This document shows positions 1 through 9,247 of a stretch of 64,000 nucleotides of DNA, piece after piece. A program made the position numbers and the translations under genes. The notes under the pieces were generated by a model. It ran no database searches. It had not been told where the DNA came from and was given only the letters and a program-made list of their open reading frames with translations. Origin of the DNA: Mycobacterium sp. (GTDB lineage Bacteria > Actinomycetota > Actinomycetes > Mycobacteriales > Mycobacteriaceae); the NCBI RefSeq assembly GCF_002863225.1, contig NZ_PKEK01000067.1, forward strand, positions 1-64,000. The letters run 5' to 3'. How positions within the stretch are numbered: the stretch's first letter is position 1; the number at the start of each line of letters is the position of its first letter.

Positions 1-267
1 GATACGGTCAGTGGCAGATACTCGAACAGGCACGGGCGTAACTCCTTCTTCGCAGACTTGCAGGTCGTGAAGCGGAACCTACGCCCGTGCTCCCTATTTA
101 CACCGGATTCCGGACACGACCGCGTTTTCGGCGCCACCATCCCGTACTTCTTGTGTCTGATCACGATCCGCGGCACCGATCTGTCTGGCAAGACCGTGAT
201 CGCGCCCTGGTTCAGGTCTGATGCGCAGCGGTGCGAGGAACCGGAACCGGAACCGGAAGGCCACTGA
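1..267 (+). CDS. MceB family protein, C-terminal end (5' truncated by window)
   Basis: Frame 1 is open from the first base to a TGA at 265-267, giving the last 88 residues of a protein whose start lies outside the window. It immediately precedes, and overlaps by one base, a clear mceC, so by the fixed mceA-F gene order it should be the B subunit of a cell-envelope lipid importer. The tail contains a hydrophobic stretch (FGATIPYFLCLITI) like the end of MceB proteins and then a Pro/Glu repeat (EPEPEPE). The assignment depends mainly on operon position; the MCE domain itself is not visible. Confidence 0.6.
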   Translation, partial: DTVSGRYSNRHGRNSFFADLQVVKRNLRPCSLFTPDSGHDRVFGATIPYFLCLITIRGTDLSGKTVIAPWFRSDAQRCEEPEPEPEGH

Positions 268-1385
268 TGCTGAAATATCGCGGGACACGCTTGGTCAGAG
301 CCGGATTCATCGGCGTTGTCCTGATTTCGATGCTCATCCTGGTCGGTCTCTCGCCCGACCGGATTGTCTCGTTGGCGACCAATGTTCGGTACCAGGCACT
401 GTTCTCCGAAGCGGGCGGCCTGGCCAATGGCAACGCGGTAACGGTGTCGGGAATCAAAGTCGGCACGGTCTCGGATGTGGCACTACACAACGGCGATGCT
501 CTGGTCACGTTCACGATGAAGGGCAACGTCGCGCTCGGCAATGACACCAGCGCCCACATTCGCACCGGCACTCTGCTGGGTGAGCGGGTACTGACCCTGG
601 AGTCGTCAGGGGGCGGGACCATGCATCCGCTGGACATCATCCCGATCTCGCGCACCTCCTCGCCGTATTCGTTGACGCAAGCCGTCAGTGACTTCACCGC
701 CTACGCCGACCAGACGAACACCGCCAACCTGAACCAGTCACTCGACACGTTGTCGGCGACGCTCAACCAGATCGCCCCACAATTGGGGCCCACTTTCGAT
801 GCGGTCAGCCGGTTTTCGCAGAGCCTCAACAACCGCAACACAAGCCTGGCCGACCTGTTCAAAAGCGCCAGCGCTGTCACCGGGATCCTGTCCGAACGCA
901 GCCAGCAGGTGAACAAGCTCATTCTGAACTCCGACGATCTGCTGCAGGTCCTCGCGGCGCGCCGGCAGGAGATCGTTCAACTGCTGGCAGCGACCTCGCA
1001 GGTCTCCAAGCAGCTGACCGGATTGGTGCACGACAACGAAAGCAAGCTGGCGCCGGCGCTGCACAAGATCAATTCGGTGACTTCGGTGCTGGAGAAGAAC
1101 CGCGACAACCTCGAAAAATCCTTACCCGGCCTGGCGAAATTCCAGATCACGGTGGGCGAGGCCATCTCCAGCATGTACGCCTACTCGGCGTTCGTCCCGA
1201 ACTTCCTTATCCCGCAACTCTTCCAGCCCTTCCTGGACTACCTGTGGGGATTCCGCACCTTCGACACCACCAAGGGCCCGGGCTTCCCGTCACCGACACC
1301 GCGGGCGTTGCTGCAGTTCCCGTTCAACGGCGCTCCGCCGTGCCCCGGCTGCACGCTGGGTGGACGGATCGGGGGATCGCAATGA
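267..1385 (+). CDS. mceC: MceC family protein, Mce lipid importer subunit
   Basis: A 372-residue MCE-family protein. The N terminus has one membrane segment (about residues 10-28, GFIGVVLISMLILVGL) followed by the MCE/MlaD domain with the hallmark VSGIKVGTVSDV near residue 60. A helical, Gln/Leu-rich middle and a short Pro/Gly-rich end (PFNGAPPCPGC) follow, as in short MceC proteins. I chose the ATG at 267 rather than the upstream ATG at 231 because it overlaps the upstream TGA and places the membrane segment at the expected distance from the start. It probably forms part of the periplasm-spanning hexamer feeding lipids to a YrbE/MceG transporter. The substrate cannot be read from the sequence. 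Confidence 0.88.
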   Translation: MLKYRGTRLVRAGFIGVVLISMLILVGLSPDRIVSLATNVRYQALFSEAGGLANGNAVTVSGIKVGTVSDVALHNGDALVTFTMKGNVALGNDTSAHIRTGTLLGERVLTLESSGGGTMHPLDIIPISRTSSPYSLTQAVSDFTAYADQTNTANLNQSLDTLSATLNQIAPQLGPTFDAVSRFSQSLNNRNTSLADLFKSASAVTGILSERSQQVNKLILNSDDLLQVLAARRQEIVQLLAATSQVSKQLTGLVHDNESKLAPALHKINSVTSVLEKNRDNLEKSLPGLAKFQITVGEAISSMYAYSAFVPNFLIPQLFQPFLDYLWGFRTFDTTKGPGFPSPTPRALLQFPFNGAPPCPGCTLGGRIGGSQ

Positions 1386-2821
1386 CCTCTCTGGTTCGTC
1401 GTATCCCACGAAACAGGCTCACGAAAATAGCCGCAATCGTGCTGGTGGGGCTTGTCGTTGCCGGCGCTGCCTTCGTGGTCCGGCAGATCTTTTTCGGGCC
1501 GAGGACCATTTCCGCCTACTTCACCTCGGCCACCGCGATCTATCCCGGCGACGAGGTTCGGGTCTCGGGTGTCAAAGTCGGCACCATCAAATCCATTGAG
1601 CCGCAAGGCACAAAGGCCAAGATGACCTTGCACGTCGATCACGACGTGCCCATTCCGGCGGACGCAAAAGCCGTCATCGTCACCCAGAACCTGGTGGCTG
1701 CCCGGTACGTCGAGCTCACTCCCTCCTATCGGACCAGCGGTCCGGTGATGGCTGACGGCGCGGTGATACCGGTCGAGCGCACCGCCGTTCCGGTGGAGTG
1801 GGACGAGGTCAAGACCCAATTAATGCGGTTGGCAACAGATTTGGGCCCGAACGCCAAAGTGTCGACACCGTCGATATCGCGGTTCATCGACAGCGCCGCC
1901 AACGCGCTTCACGATGGAAACGGCGAGAAGTTGCGCCAGACGCTGACTCAACTGTCCGGGGTGGCGCGGACCATCGCCAATGGCAGCGGCAACATCGTCG
2001 ACATCATCGAGAACCTGCAGACTTTCGTCAGCGCGTTGCGCGACAGCAACGTCCAGATGGTGCAGTTCAACAATCGGTTGGCCACGCTCACCAGCGTGGT
2101 CAACGACAGCAAATCCGATCTGGATGCGGCGGTGACGGACCTGTCGAGCGCAGTGGGCGAGGTGCAGCGTTTCATCGCCGGGACCCGCGACGAGACGAGT
2201 GAACAGATCGACCGATTGGGGAAAGCGATTCAGCCTCTTGTCGATCAGCACATGGCTTTGGAAAACATTCTGCACGGCGCGCCGACCGCGCTGAGTAACT
2301 TCTTCAACGACTACAACGCCGATACCGGAACCATCGTCGGCGGGTTCGGAATCATGGACTTCGCCAACCCCACCCAGTCCGGTTTGCTTCTGCCGCTACC
2401 GATTCCGGGGTGTGCACAGGTCCAATCGGTCGAGAACGTCACGGCAACCGAATCGGGCAAGCTGTGCTCGCTGTTCCTGGGTCCGGGTCTGCGGGTGCTG
2501 AACTTCAACAGCCTGCCGATCCCCATCGATCCGTTCATTCAGAAGTCAGTCGATCCGGCCAACGTCGAATACAGCGAAGCGCGCCTGGCACCCGGTGGCG
2601 CCGGGCCGAAGCCCGGGCCGCCGGAGACGCCGCCGGCAATTTCGGCCTACACCGGTCTGAACGGGGACTCGATCGTGCCCGGGCCGACGCCGTCGGTGCC
2701 GCTGCAGCGGATACCGGGCGCGGCGATGCCGCTGCCGCCACCGCCGTCGCGACCGGAGGCTCCGCCACCGGCACCGAGCCTGCCAGGCATGCTGCTCCCA
2801 GCCGAAGGTCCGCAACCGTGA
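1382..2821 (+). CDS. mceD: MceD family protein, Mce lipid importer subunit
   Basis: A 479-residue MCE protein whose ATG overlaps the mceC stop by four bases (ATGA), indicating translational coupling. A basic N terminus precedes a membrane helix (about 15-35), then the MCE domain with VSGVKVGTIKSIEPQG near 60-75 and a long coiled-coil-like region. The end is strongly Pro-rich (PPPPSRPEAPPPAP), a normal MceD feature. It sits fourth in the operon and is expected to be envelope anchored. Substrate specificity is unknown. Confidence 0.88.
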   Translation: MTSLVRRIPRNRLTKIAAIVLVGLVVAGAAFVVRQIFFGPRTISAYFTSATAIYPGDEVRVSGVKVGTIKSIEPQGTKAKMTLHVDHDVPIPADAKAVIVTQNLVAARYVELTPSYRTSGPVMADGAVIPVERTAVPVEWDEVKTQLMRLATDLGPNAKVSTPSISRFIDSAANALHDGNGEKLRQTLTQLSGVARTIANGSGNIVDIIENLQTFVSALRDSNVQMVQFNNRLATLTSVVNDSKSDLDAAVTDLSSAVGEVQRFIAGTRDETSEQIDRLGKAIQPLVDQHMALENILHGAPTALSNFFNDYNADTGTIVGGFGIMDFANPTQSGLLLPLPIPGCAQVQSVENVTATESGKLCSLFLGPGLRVLNFNSLPIPIDPFIQKSVDPANVEYSEARLAPGGAGPKPGPPETPPAISAYTGLNGDSIVPGPTPSVPLQRIPGAAMPLPPPPSRPEAPPPAPSLPGMLLPAEGPQP

Positions 2822-4137
2822 CCGCCCGGACGGCCCTGTGGAGGCTGCTCGCCATCGGATGTTGCGTGATGCTGACCGGCACCGGTTGCGCCTTCCGCGG
2901 TCTCAACTCGCTGCCGCTGCCCGGCGCGGTGGGCCGCGGGCCGGACGCGAACGTCTATCACGTCGAAATGGCGAATGTCATTACGATGGAGTCGAATTCG
3001 CCGGTGATGATCGACGACGTCGTAGTCGGCAGCGTGGGGCCGATGACGGTCAAAGACTGGCATGCGAACGTGCAGATCTCGGTCAAGCCCGATGTTGTCA
3101 TACCCGCCAACGCAGAAGCCAGCATCGGTCAGACCAGCCTGCTGGGATCCATGCACCTGGAACTCAACCCACCCCTTGGACAGCCCGGTGTGGGCCGGCT
3201 GCGGCCGGGCGCCACCATTCCGCTGAATCGATCGTCGACCTATCCGTCGACCGAGCAGACCCTGTCGTCGCTGGCGTTGGTCGTCAACGGCGGAGGACTC
3301 GGTCAGATCGGCGAGATCATCCACAACTTCAGCGCTGCGCTTGCCGGACGCGGGGGCGCCGTTCGCGATTTGATCAATCGTTTCGACACTTTCGTGGGGA
3401 CGCTCGACGAACAACGTGACGAAATCGTGGCGACGATCCAGGCGCTGGACCAGCTCGGTGGCAGCTTCGCCGCGCAGCACGAAGTCATCACCCAGGCGCT
3501 GAACAAGGTACCGCCCGCACTCGATGTGCTGATCAAGGAGCGGCCACGCCTGACCGAAGCCCTGGACGGCCTGCGGAAGTTCAGTAACACCGCCACCGGG
3601 CTGATCAACGACACCCAGGCCGATTTGGTCAGGAATCTGAAGAATCTGGAGCCGACGGTGAAGGGGCTGGCCGACGTCGGACCGGACCTGGACACGGCAC
3701 TCGCGGCGTTCACGGTGTTCCCCTTCACCCAGAACTTCGTCGACCGCGCCGTCCGGGGTGACTACTTCAACCTGCATGTCCAACTGGATCTTTCGATCCC
3801 GCGGCTCAAGCGGGGCCTGTTCCTCGGAACCCATTTCGGACAGCTCGGGGAACAACAGATACCTGGGCCCGGGGATCCGCCCTATTTGCAATACACGCGG
3901 GATCCGTTCCACGCCGGCTTCGGACCACCGCCCGGTGCGCCGCCGCTGCCAGGACCACCAGCTGCGCCGGGGCCTGGTCAGCCGAACCTCCAGTTCAGCG
4001 CTCCGCTGCCGGGACCGGCCGCCACTCCGCCAGGTTTCGGACCGGCACCCGGGCCCGCGGCTGGACCGCCCCCGGGGCCGGGCGCGCCGAATGCTGCAGT
4101 GCCACCAGGGCTTCCGGCGACCGAGGGGAGCAGGTAG
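2818..4137 (+). CDS. mceE: MceE family lipoprotein, Mce lipid importer subunit
   Basis: A 439-residue protein starting at a GTG that overlaps the mceD stop (GTGA). The first 24 residues form a lipoprotein-type signal ending in LTGTGC, with Cys24 as the likely lipidated residue. The -3 position is Gly rather than Leu, so the lipobox is imperfect. The MCE domain (about 50-130) reads MIDDVVVGSVGPM in place of the usual VSGVKVG motif, which is normal for MceE. A helical region and an exceptionally Pro/Gly/Ala-rich C terminus of about 90 residues follow. MceE is the lipoprotein subunit in Mce systems. Confidence 0.87.
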   Translation: MTARTALWRLLAIGCCVMLTGTGCAFRGLNSLPLPGAVGRGPDANVYHVEMANVITMESNSPVMIDDVVVGSVGPMTVKDWHANVQISVKPDVVIPANAEASIGQTSLLGSMHLELNPPLGQPGVGRLRPGATIPLNRSSTYPSTEQTLSSLALVVNGGGLGQIGEIIHNFSAALAGRGGAVRDLINRFDTFVGTLDEQRDEIVATIQALDQLGGSFAAQHEVITQALNKVPPALDVLIKERPRLTEALDGLRKFSNTATGLINDTQADLVRNLKNLEPTVKGLADVGPDLDTALAAFTVFPFTQNFVDRAVRGDYFNLHVQLDLSIPRLKRGLFLGTHFGQLGEQQIPGPGDPPYLQYTRDPFHAGFGPPPGAPPLPGPPAAPGPGQPNLQFSAPLPGPAATPPGFGPAPGPAAGPPPGPGAPNAAVPPGLPATEGSR

Positions 4138-5847
4138 ATGCTGACACGCTTCGTCCGGCTTCAGCTGCTGATCTTCTCGATCGTCGGAATGATCGGCGTG
4201 ATCGCGATGGTCCTCTTCTACATCCAGGCGCCGACGTTGCTCGGAATCGGTCGGATTACAGTCAGCCTCGAGCTGCCGGCGACTGGCGGCCTGTACCGGT
4301 TCTCCAACGTGACCTACCGCGGGGTGCAGGTCGGCAAGGTCACTTCGGTGTCGTTGACGGCGCACGGCGCCAAAGCGACACTGTCGCTTGGCACTTCGCC
4401 CAAGATTCCGGCGAACCTGCAGGCCGAGGTACTGAGCGTCTCGGCGGTGGGTGAGCAGTATGTGGACCTGCGGCCACGTACCGATTCGGGGCCGTACCTT
4501 CGTGACGGGTCAGTTATCGCCATGCGCGACACCACGATTCCGCAGGCAGTCGGACCGATGCTCGACCAGGTGAGCTCGCTGGTCAAGAGCCTGCCCAAGA
4601 ACAAGATCGGCCAACTGCTCGACGAGTCGTTCCAGGCCTTCAACGGGGCCGGCTACGATCTGGGTTCGCTCAGCGATTCGGCGTCGCGAATCTCGGCTGA
4701 CTCCAACAGAATTGTGGAGCGCACGCGTGCACTCACCAACGACGCGCAGCCGCTGCTGAACTCGCAGGCGCAGACGACCGACTCGATCCGCAAGTGGGCG
4801 CGCAGCCTTGCCGGGATTTCGGATGTGTTGGCCAACGACGATTCTCAGTTTCGCACTGTGTTGCAGCAAGGTCCCGGAGCGCTCGACGAGGCTTCCGGGC
4901 TCTTCCAGCAGATCAAGCCGACATTGCCGCTGCTGCTGGCCAACCTGACCACGATCGGGCAGATCGGCATCACGTACCACCCGTCGATCGAGCAGTTGCT
5001 GGTGCTGTTGCCGGCGGCGGTTGCCTACGAGCAAACGGCGGGCAGCACGAACTGGCCCGACGGTCAGTCCAGGGGCGACTTCGCGCTCACGGTCGACGAC
5101 CCGCCGATCTGCACGGTCGGCTTCTTGCCGCCCAGCCAGTGGCGATCCCCGGCTGACACGAGCGACATCGACACCCCGGATGGGTTGTACTGCAAACTGC
5201 CGCAGGATTCGCCGCTCGCCGTTCGCGGCGCACGCAACTACCCGTGCATGGGACATCCCGGGAAGCGCGCCCCCACCGTCGAAATCTGCAACAGCGACAA
5301 GCCTTTCATGCCATTGGCGATGCGACAGCATGTGCTCGGCCCGTCCCCGCTGGATCCCAACCTGCTTGCCCAGGGCATCCCGCCCGACGACAGGGTCACC
5401 GCCGACAAGAGAATCTTCGGCCCGATCGAGGGAACACCGTTGCCGCTGGGAGCGGTCCCGCGCGGAACACCTCCGGGACCGCGGGGGGCGCCGCCGCCGC
5501 CGGGCACGTTGGGCGCGGCAGCACCGCCGGCGCCCTCGGCGGCCAACATGTCGACTCAGGCCTCGGAATTCCCCGCGATTGCTCCACTCGATGTGCCGGC
5601 ATCGCCACCCGCCATGCGGCGACCGGCCGCGCCTCCGAGGCCACCGGCCGTGATCGACGGCGGCCGGCCGCAAGTTGCGCCGAGTTCATTCGGCGGCAAC
5701 GCGTCTGAGCACGAGCCCCGGGTCGCGGTCGCGACATACGATCCGCGCAACGGTCGCTATCTCACCGCGGATGGGAAGTTTCTTGAGCAGTCAGACCTGG
5801 CGACCAAGGCAACGCCGAAGACATGGAGAGACATGCTCCCGACCTGA
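4138..5847 (+). CDS. mceF: MceF family protein, Mce lipid importer subunit
   Basis: A 569-residue final MCE subunit. Its ATG follows the mceE stop with no gap. The N-terminal helix (LLIFSIVGMIGVIAMVLFY) leads to the MCE domain with VTYRGVQVGKVTSV near residue 60. It continues with a long helical region, a Cys-containing globular stretch (about 320-390) and a Pro/Ala-rich tail of about 150 residues that ends in a conserved-looking GRYLTADGKF segment. It is the last gene of the + strand operon. Only 24 bases separate it from the convergent gene downstream. Confidence 0.88.
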   Translation: MLTRFVRLQLLIFSIVGMIGVIAMVLFYIQAPTLLGIGRITVSLELPATGGLYRFSNVTYRGVQVGKVTSVSLTAHGAKATLSLGTSPKIPANLQAEVLSVSAVGEQYVDLRPRTDSGPYLRDGSVIAMRDTTIPQAVGPMLDQVSSLVKSLPKNKIGQLLDESFQAFNGAGYDLGSLSDSASRISADSNRIVERTRALTNDAQPLLNSQAQTTDSIRKWARSLAGISDVLANDDSQFRTVLQQGPGALDEASGLFQQIKPTLPLLLANLTTIGQIGITYHPSIEQLLVLLPAAVAYEQTAGSTNWPDGQSRGDFALTVDDPPICTVGFLPPSQWRSPADTSDIDTPDGLYCKLPQDSPLAVRGARNYPCMGHPGKRAPTVEICNSDKPFMPLAMRQHVLGPSPLDPNLLAQGIPPDDRVTADKRIFGPIEGTPLPLGAVPRGTPPGPRGAPPPPGTLGAAAPPAPSAANMSTQASEFPAIAPLDVPASPPAMRRPAAPPRPPAVIDGGRPQVAPSSFGGNASEHEPRVAVATYDPRNGRYLTADGKFLEQSDLATKATPKTWRDMLPT

Positions 5848-5871
5848 GCGAATGCTCGGCCGACTATCCGA

Positions 5872-6399
5872 TCAGCCGATCTTGTCCAGCCGCATGGGGA
5901 TGTCGATGGACAGCCACTGGTTCTGCCCGCAGGCGCCGCTGGGGCCTAGCGTCTTGTTGCGGCCGGCCATCACCGGCGATCCGAGTTTCAGGTAGCCGCT
6001 GCCGTCGGGATCTGCGGGGTAGAACGAGAAAGTCTGTTTTCCGGTGAATGCGGTGCCGTCTTCGCAGCGCTCCCAGTTCGGCACGTCGTGTCGGACGTAC
6101 CACGATGTCCCGTCGATCATGTATAGGCGGGCGCTCCAGCCCTCGTCACTTGTCGCCGTACCGTCGCATTTTATGAAGGTCGAGCACGTAGAGCTCAGCG
6201 TCCAGGTTTGAATGGTGGTGGGCTCGCCGTTGTACTGGTCGTTGATCTTGGCCCAGTTGCCGATGGACGTAACGCGGTACACCCCGTTGATCGCGACGTC
6301 TTCCTTCGTCGTGGCCCACGCCGTCGTCGCCGGACCTGAAAAGCCAACTGCGCTGGCAGCCAACAGCATTGCTGTGGTGAGTGTCCCAAGTGGTCGCAT
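5872..6399 (-). CDS. Conserved secreted protein downstream of mce operon
   Basis: A 175-residue protein with a typical Sec signal peptide: a basic start, a hydrophobic core, and a cleavage site probably after ATTAWA near residue 29. The mature part has several Cys residues (CSTFIKC, and single Cys near 120 and 160) that could form disulfides, and many Trp/Tyr residues, suggesting a small compact envelope domain. A GAGGAG ribosome site lies before the ATG. I do not recognise the family by name. It is on the opposite strand to the mce operon and in the same direction as the two Mam genes behind it, so it may belong to the same accessory set. Confidence 0.7.
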   Translation of the reverse strand: MRPLGTLTTAMLLAASAVGFSGPATTAWATTKEDVAINGVYRVTSIGNWAKINDQYNGEPTTIQTWTLSSTCSTFIKCDGTATSDEGWSARLYMIDGTSWYVRHDVPNWERCEDGTAFTGKQTFSFYPADPDGSGYLKLGSPVMAGRNKTLGPSGACGQNQWLSIDIPMRLDKIG

Positions 6400-6529
6400 C
6401 GTCTACTCCTCGACGCGCTCTATCCGATCAGGTCGGAGCGGTGACTGTACCGGTAGCGGCGTTCTCGCCAGCCGAGAATATCACCGGAATGTTCGCGCTG
6501 GTCCGGGTTCGAGCAAAAGGGTTCGGCGC

Positions 6530-7207
6530 TTATCCGACCGGATCCAATTTGGAGATCAGCCACGAGCCGTGGACCTTCGACAGCGTCACTCGCACGCTGC
6601 TCGGAGTTATCAGCGGTTGGGGCTTGTCTTTGCCGGTCGTGGTCTCGTTGAGAAAGACCAGCACCACGGCTGAGTTCGGTCCCAGTTCCGACACCGCCGC
6701 TCGGACCACCGAGGCGGTTTGCGCGAGGTGCTTCTGCTGCACCGTCGGAATGACGATTTCCTTGGTGAATTTGTCGTAGTAAGCGAGGAAGTCCCCGGTG
6801 AGATGCGATCTCGCCCTGGCGAAGTCACTGTCCATGCTCTCGCTCGAGTAGGACAGCGCCGCGACTGCGCCGTCCGAGGCGGCTTGGATCGCCCGCCGCG
6901 ACGCGGCGTCGTCGATCTGGCGATCTGGACGGTACTGCAGGACGAACAGGCACACCGCCAGGCTCACCGCGGCAATGACCGTCGCCGTCAACAGGATTGA
7001 GCCCCAGTGCGCGAGAAGACTGGAGGCGACCCGATCGACCGCAGTATGTTGTTCGACGCGTGGTTCGCGGGTGGTACGAGCCTTGGCGCTCTCGTCCGGT
7101 GACTCCGAATCGCCGACCGTGGTCGTCTCTGCATCGTCGAGCGATGCTTCCGGGTTCTCAGCCGCGCTCGCAGTCTCGTCGAGCGGTGACTCCGATTCGG
7201 AACTCAT
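6530..7207 (-). CDS. Mce-associated membrane protein (Mam type)
   Basis: A 225-residue protein with an acidic, Ser/Glu-rich cytoplasmic N terminus of about 65 residues. One membrane helix (ILLTATVIAAVSLAVCLFVL) and an extracytoplasmic domain follow, carrying the features of Mce-associated proteins: RSHLTGDFLAYYDKFTKEI and a C-terminal VTLSKVHGSWLISKLDPV. These fold like NTF2-type domains and are thought to stabilise Mce complexes. Its ATG overlaps the stop of the upstream gene by four bases (7204-7207), so the two are translated as a pair. It lies on the strand opposite to mceB-F. Confidence 0.8.
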   Translation of the reverse strand: MSSESESPLDETASAAENPEASLDDAETTTVGDSESPDESAKARTTREPRVEQHTAVDRVASSLLAHWGSILLTATVIAAVSLAVCLFVLQYRPDRQIDDAASRRAIQAASDGAVAALSYSSESMDSDFARARSHLTGDFLAYYDKFTKEIVIPTVQQKHLAQTASVVRAAVSELGPNSAVVLVFLNETTTGKDKPQPLITPSSVRVTLSKVHGSWLISKLDPVG

Positions 7208-7917
7208 TGGACGAATTCAAGTTTCGACAACTTGAGCCGATCGCCGTCCCGATCGACGTTGACGCTCAGGCGCCAAAAGACCGGTGGCCGCACCGACTTG
7301 TCGCGGTTGACGGTGTCGGACTTCGCCACCACCAGGAGAACAGCGGAATTGTCTGTCATCGACTCGACCGCGACATCCTGCACGGTGGCCTTCGTGGCAA
7401 CCTGCGCTTCCTGGGCGTTCTTGGCCATGTAGCCCGACGTCGCTTCCAGTTGGCTCTTGAGCGCTCCGGTCGAGTCGTCGATGGTGTGCTGGAGATTCTC
7501 CACCGCGTGTGCGGGGTCGATCGACATCAGCGCGGCAACCTGCTCCCGGGCCGTCGCAGCGAACTCCGCAGCCCGCTGCCGTTGCTGCACGAGTGTGCGG
7601 TGCTGCCACACGAAGTAACCACTCGCGGCCAACGAGGCGAAGATCAGCACGATTGCCGCGCCGATACCCACCGCTCTTCGACTGGGAGGATGCGGCCGAT
7701 GTGGCCGCCACGCTTTGAATCTCGAGACAACCGGCTTGTCATCGTCAGCGTCTTCGATCGGTGGTTCGCTGGAGTCGGCCTCGGCCTCCCGACGCAATTC
7801 GGCGGCGCGTGCCCGTGCGGCCTCGGCGCGCTTCTCGGCACGAATGAGCTCTTCTTCTGCTTCCGCGAGCGAGTCTGGAGCTTCGGAGGTCGTCGGATCG
7901 GAGTCGGAGTGCGTCAC
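7204..7917 (-). CDS. Mce-associated membrane protein (Mam type)
   Basis: A 237-residue protein with the same plan as its neighbour. A charged N terminus predicted to be coiled coil (EEELIRAEKRAEAARARAAE) is followed by a membrane helix near 83-103. The extracytoplasmic domain has LMSIDPAHAVENLQHTIDDS and ends in LKLSKLEFVQ. It is first of the two-gene mam unit and overlaps the second by ATGA. The pair is convergent with the mce operon, whereas mam genes usually follow mceF on the same strand. Confidence 0.8.
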   Translation of the reverse strand: MTHSDSDPTTSEAPDSLAEAEEELIRAEKRAEAARARAAELRREAEADSSEPPIEDADDDKPVVSRFKAWRPHRPHPPSRRAVGIGAAIVLIFASLAASGYFVWQHRTLVQQRQRAAEFAATAREQVAALMSIDPAHAVENLQHTIDDSTGALKSQLEATSGYMAKNAQEAQVATKATVQDVAVESMTDNSAVLLVVAKSDTVNRDKSVRPPVFWRLSVNVDRDGDRLKLSKLEFVQ

Positions 7918-8109
7918 TGGGCCAACACGATCGCGGGCGCACGCGCACCGCGACGTACGCTTCGTTCCGGGCTACCCACGGAGAATCACGTTATCACCTC
8001 AAAATCGCTGGCTGGATGGCGTAAGGAAGCGCGAGAACCGCCGCTGCCGCCTCATCGCGATCTTCTCCGAATAAGAGAATTTTCTTTCCGCCCATGCCAA
8101 ACTATTTTG

Positions 8110-8508
8110 GTGCGTTTCATCGTGGCGGTGGTGACGGCGCTGATCGGAGTCGGCGTGATGATGCCGCCGACGGCTGCCGCCGGGCCGACCGTCTGCGACT
8201 ACCCGGCGTGCACTCCGGGCATCGCTCCGAACATGGTGCTCGGTGCGCCATGTGACAACACGACCTACTACGCATTCGGAGTGTCCGGCGGCTATGTGCC
8301 TGCCACTCAGCCTGGACGGCTGATGTTCTGCGGCTCCCCGCGGCGGTATCAGCCACGGTGGTTCCGATCGCCGCCGATGGCCGGTATCAAAGAAGAGAAC
8401 GCCGACTGCCACCTTTTCAACAACTACGTCGCCCAGGCTCCCGACGGGCTGTTCCTGGTCTGCATTGCGCAACAAGGCAGATCCTTCTGGACCCGCGCAG
8501 ACACCTGA
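8110..8508 (+). CDS. Small exported protein, Cys-rich, unknown function
   Basis: A 132-residue product if translation starts at the GTG at 8110. The long upstream open frame in the track has no signal-like sequence and runs through the mam genes, so it is not used. The new start gives a clean signal peptide (VRFIVAVVTALIGVGVM) with probable cleavage near TAAAG. The mature part has about six Cys (CDYPAC, PCDNTTY, FCGSP, DCHLF, VCIAQ). I recognise it only as a mycobacterial exported-protein type with no assigned function. A TTG at 8107 is an alternative start. Confidence 0.62.
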   Translation: MRFIVAVVTALIGVGVMMPPTAAAGPTVCDYPACTPGIAPNMVLGAPCDNTTYYAFGVSGGYVPATQPGRLMFCGSPRRYQPRWFRSPPMAGIKEENADCHLFNNYVAQAPDGLFLVCIAQQGRSFWTRADT

Positions 8509-8536
8509 GTCACTGCGTGGCAACGGCTTTGCGCAG

Positions 8537-9202
8537 TCAGTCCTGGCGGTGCAGGAATCCGTGGAGTATCGCCTGAACCAGTTCGTCGACAATGGCTTGT
8601 CTCGGTGGGGGTTTGGTTCCGAAGTAGGTGGAACGCAATGCGGCCATGCCGGCGATCATGGCGACCGTCGAGTGGGCCGGTAGGTCGGGGTTGCTGGAGC
8701 GCAGGCCACGGATGCGCATGCCCTCCGCGCCGATCTGGCTCAGCACGTTGAGCGCTCGTCTGATGTCGGCGATGCCGGTCTCGGCGAGTTCGTCGTCGCT
8801 CAGCGTCTGGGCTGCCATCAGTGTCAACAGCAGACCCTGGTGTTCGACGAAGACGTCGTAGAGATGGCCGACGAAGCGATGAGTGAGTTCCTCCTCGTCG
8901 GCCTCTTCGTGCACGACCGAATTCCAGGTATTGCCGAAGTCGTCGACGAACTCGGTGAACGGCAGCACCAGGGCTTCGCGGAACAGTCCCGCTTTGGAGC
9001 CGAAATTGCGAAACAGCAGGTGCTCGGTAACGCCTGCGGCTTCGGCGATTTCACGTGTTGTGGTGCTCCGGTAGTCCTGGCGGGCGAACAGATCGCGGGC
9101 CGCGGCGAGCAGAAGTTTCCGCGGTGCACCGCGCGGCCGGCGTGACCCCGAGACCGGGGTCTCGGCCGCGGCCGGCAGTTTCGCAGAAGAGCGCTGGGGC
9201 AC
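8537..9202 (-). CDS. TetR family transcriptional regulator
   Basis: A 221-residue regulator. A Pro/Arg-rich leader of about 25 residues precedes the TetR helix-turn-helix (about 27-75: LLLAAARDLFARQDYRSTTTREIAEAAGVTEHLLFRNFGSK). The C-terminal ligand domain is helical and variable. It is transcribed away from the membrane-peptide/AveC-like/P450/reductase genes. A palindrome lies in the 96 bases between them (9248-9263), so it most likely represses that operon and possibly itself. The ligand is unknown; neighbouring P450 and reductase genes suggest a lipophilic one. Confidence 0.88.
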   Translation of the reverse strand: MPQRSSAKLPAAAETPVSGSRRPRGAPRKLLLAAARDLFARQDYRSTTTREIAEAAGVTEHLLFRNFGSKAGLFREALVLPFTEFVDDFGNTWNSVVHEEADEEELTHRFVGHLYDVFVEHQGLLLTLMAAQTLSDDELAETGIADIRRALNVLSQIGAEGMRIRGLRSSNPDLPAHSTVAMIAGMAALRSTYFGTKPPPRQAIVDELVQAILHGFLHRQD

Positions 9203-9247
9203 GGTTGCAGACTACTCAAACCGCCCCCGGTGGTTGACTCTTTATAG

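Noticed and set aside
2647-4365. 572-residue minus-strand ORF opposite mceE
   Set aside because: Arg/His/Gln-rich antisense translation of mceE with no recognisable fold.
4510-5673. 387-residue minus-strand ORF opposite mceF
   Set aside because: Low-complexity Arg-rich frame, antisense to a well-supported MceF.
6462-6478. TTCTCG-CCAGC-CGAGAA hairpin behind the mam genes as a terminator
   Set aside because: Stem of only six pairs and no T tract on the relevant strand; too weak to call.
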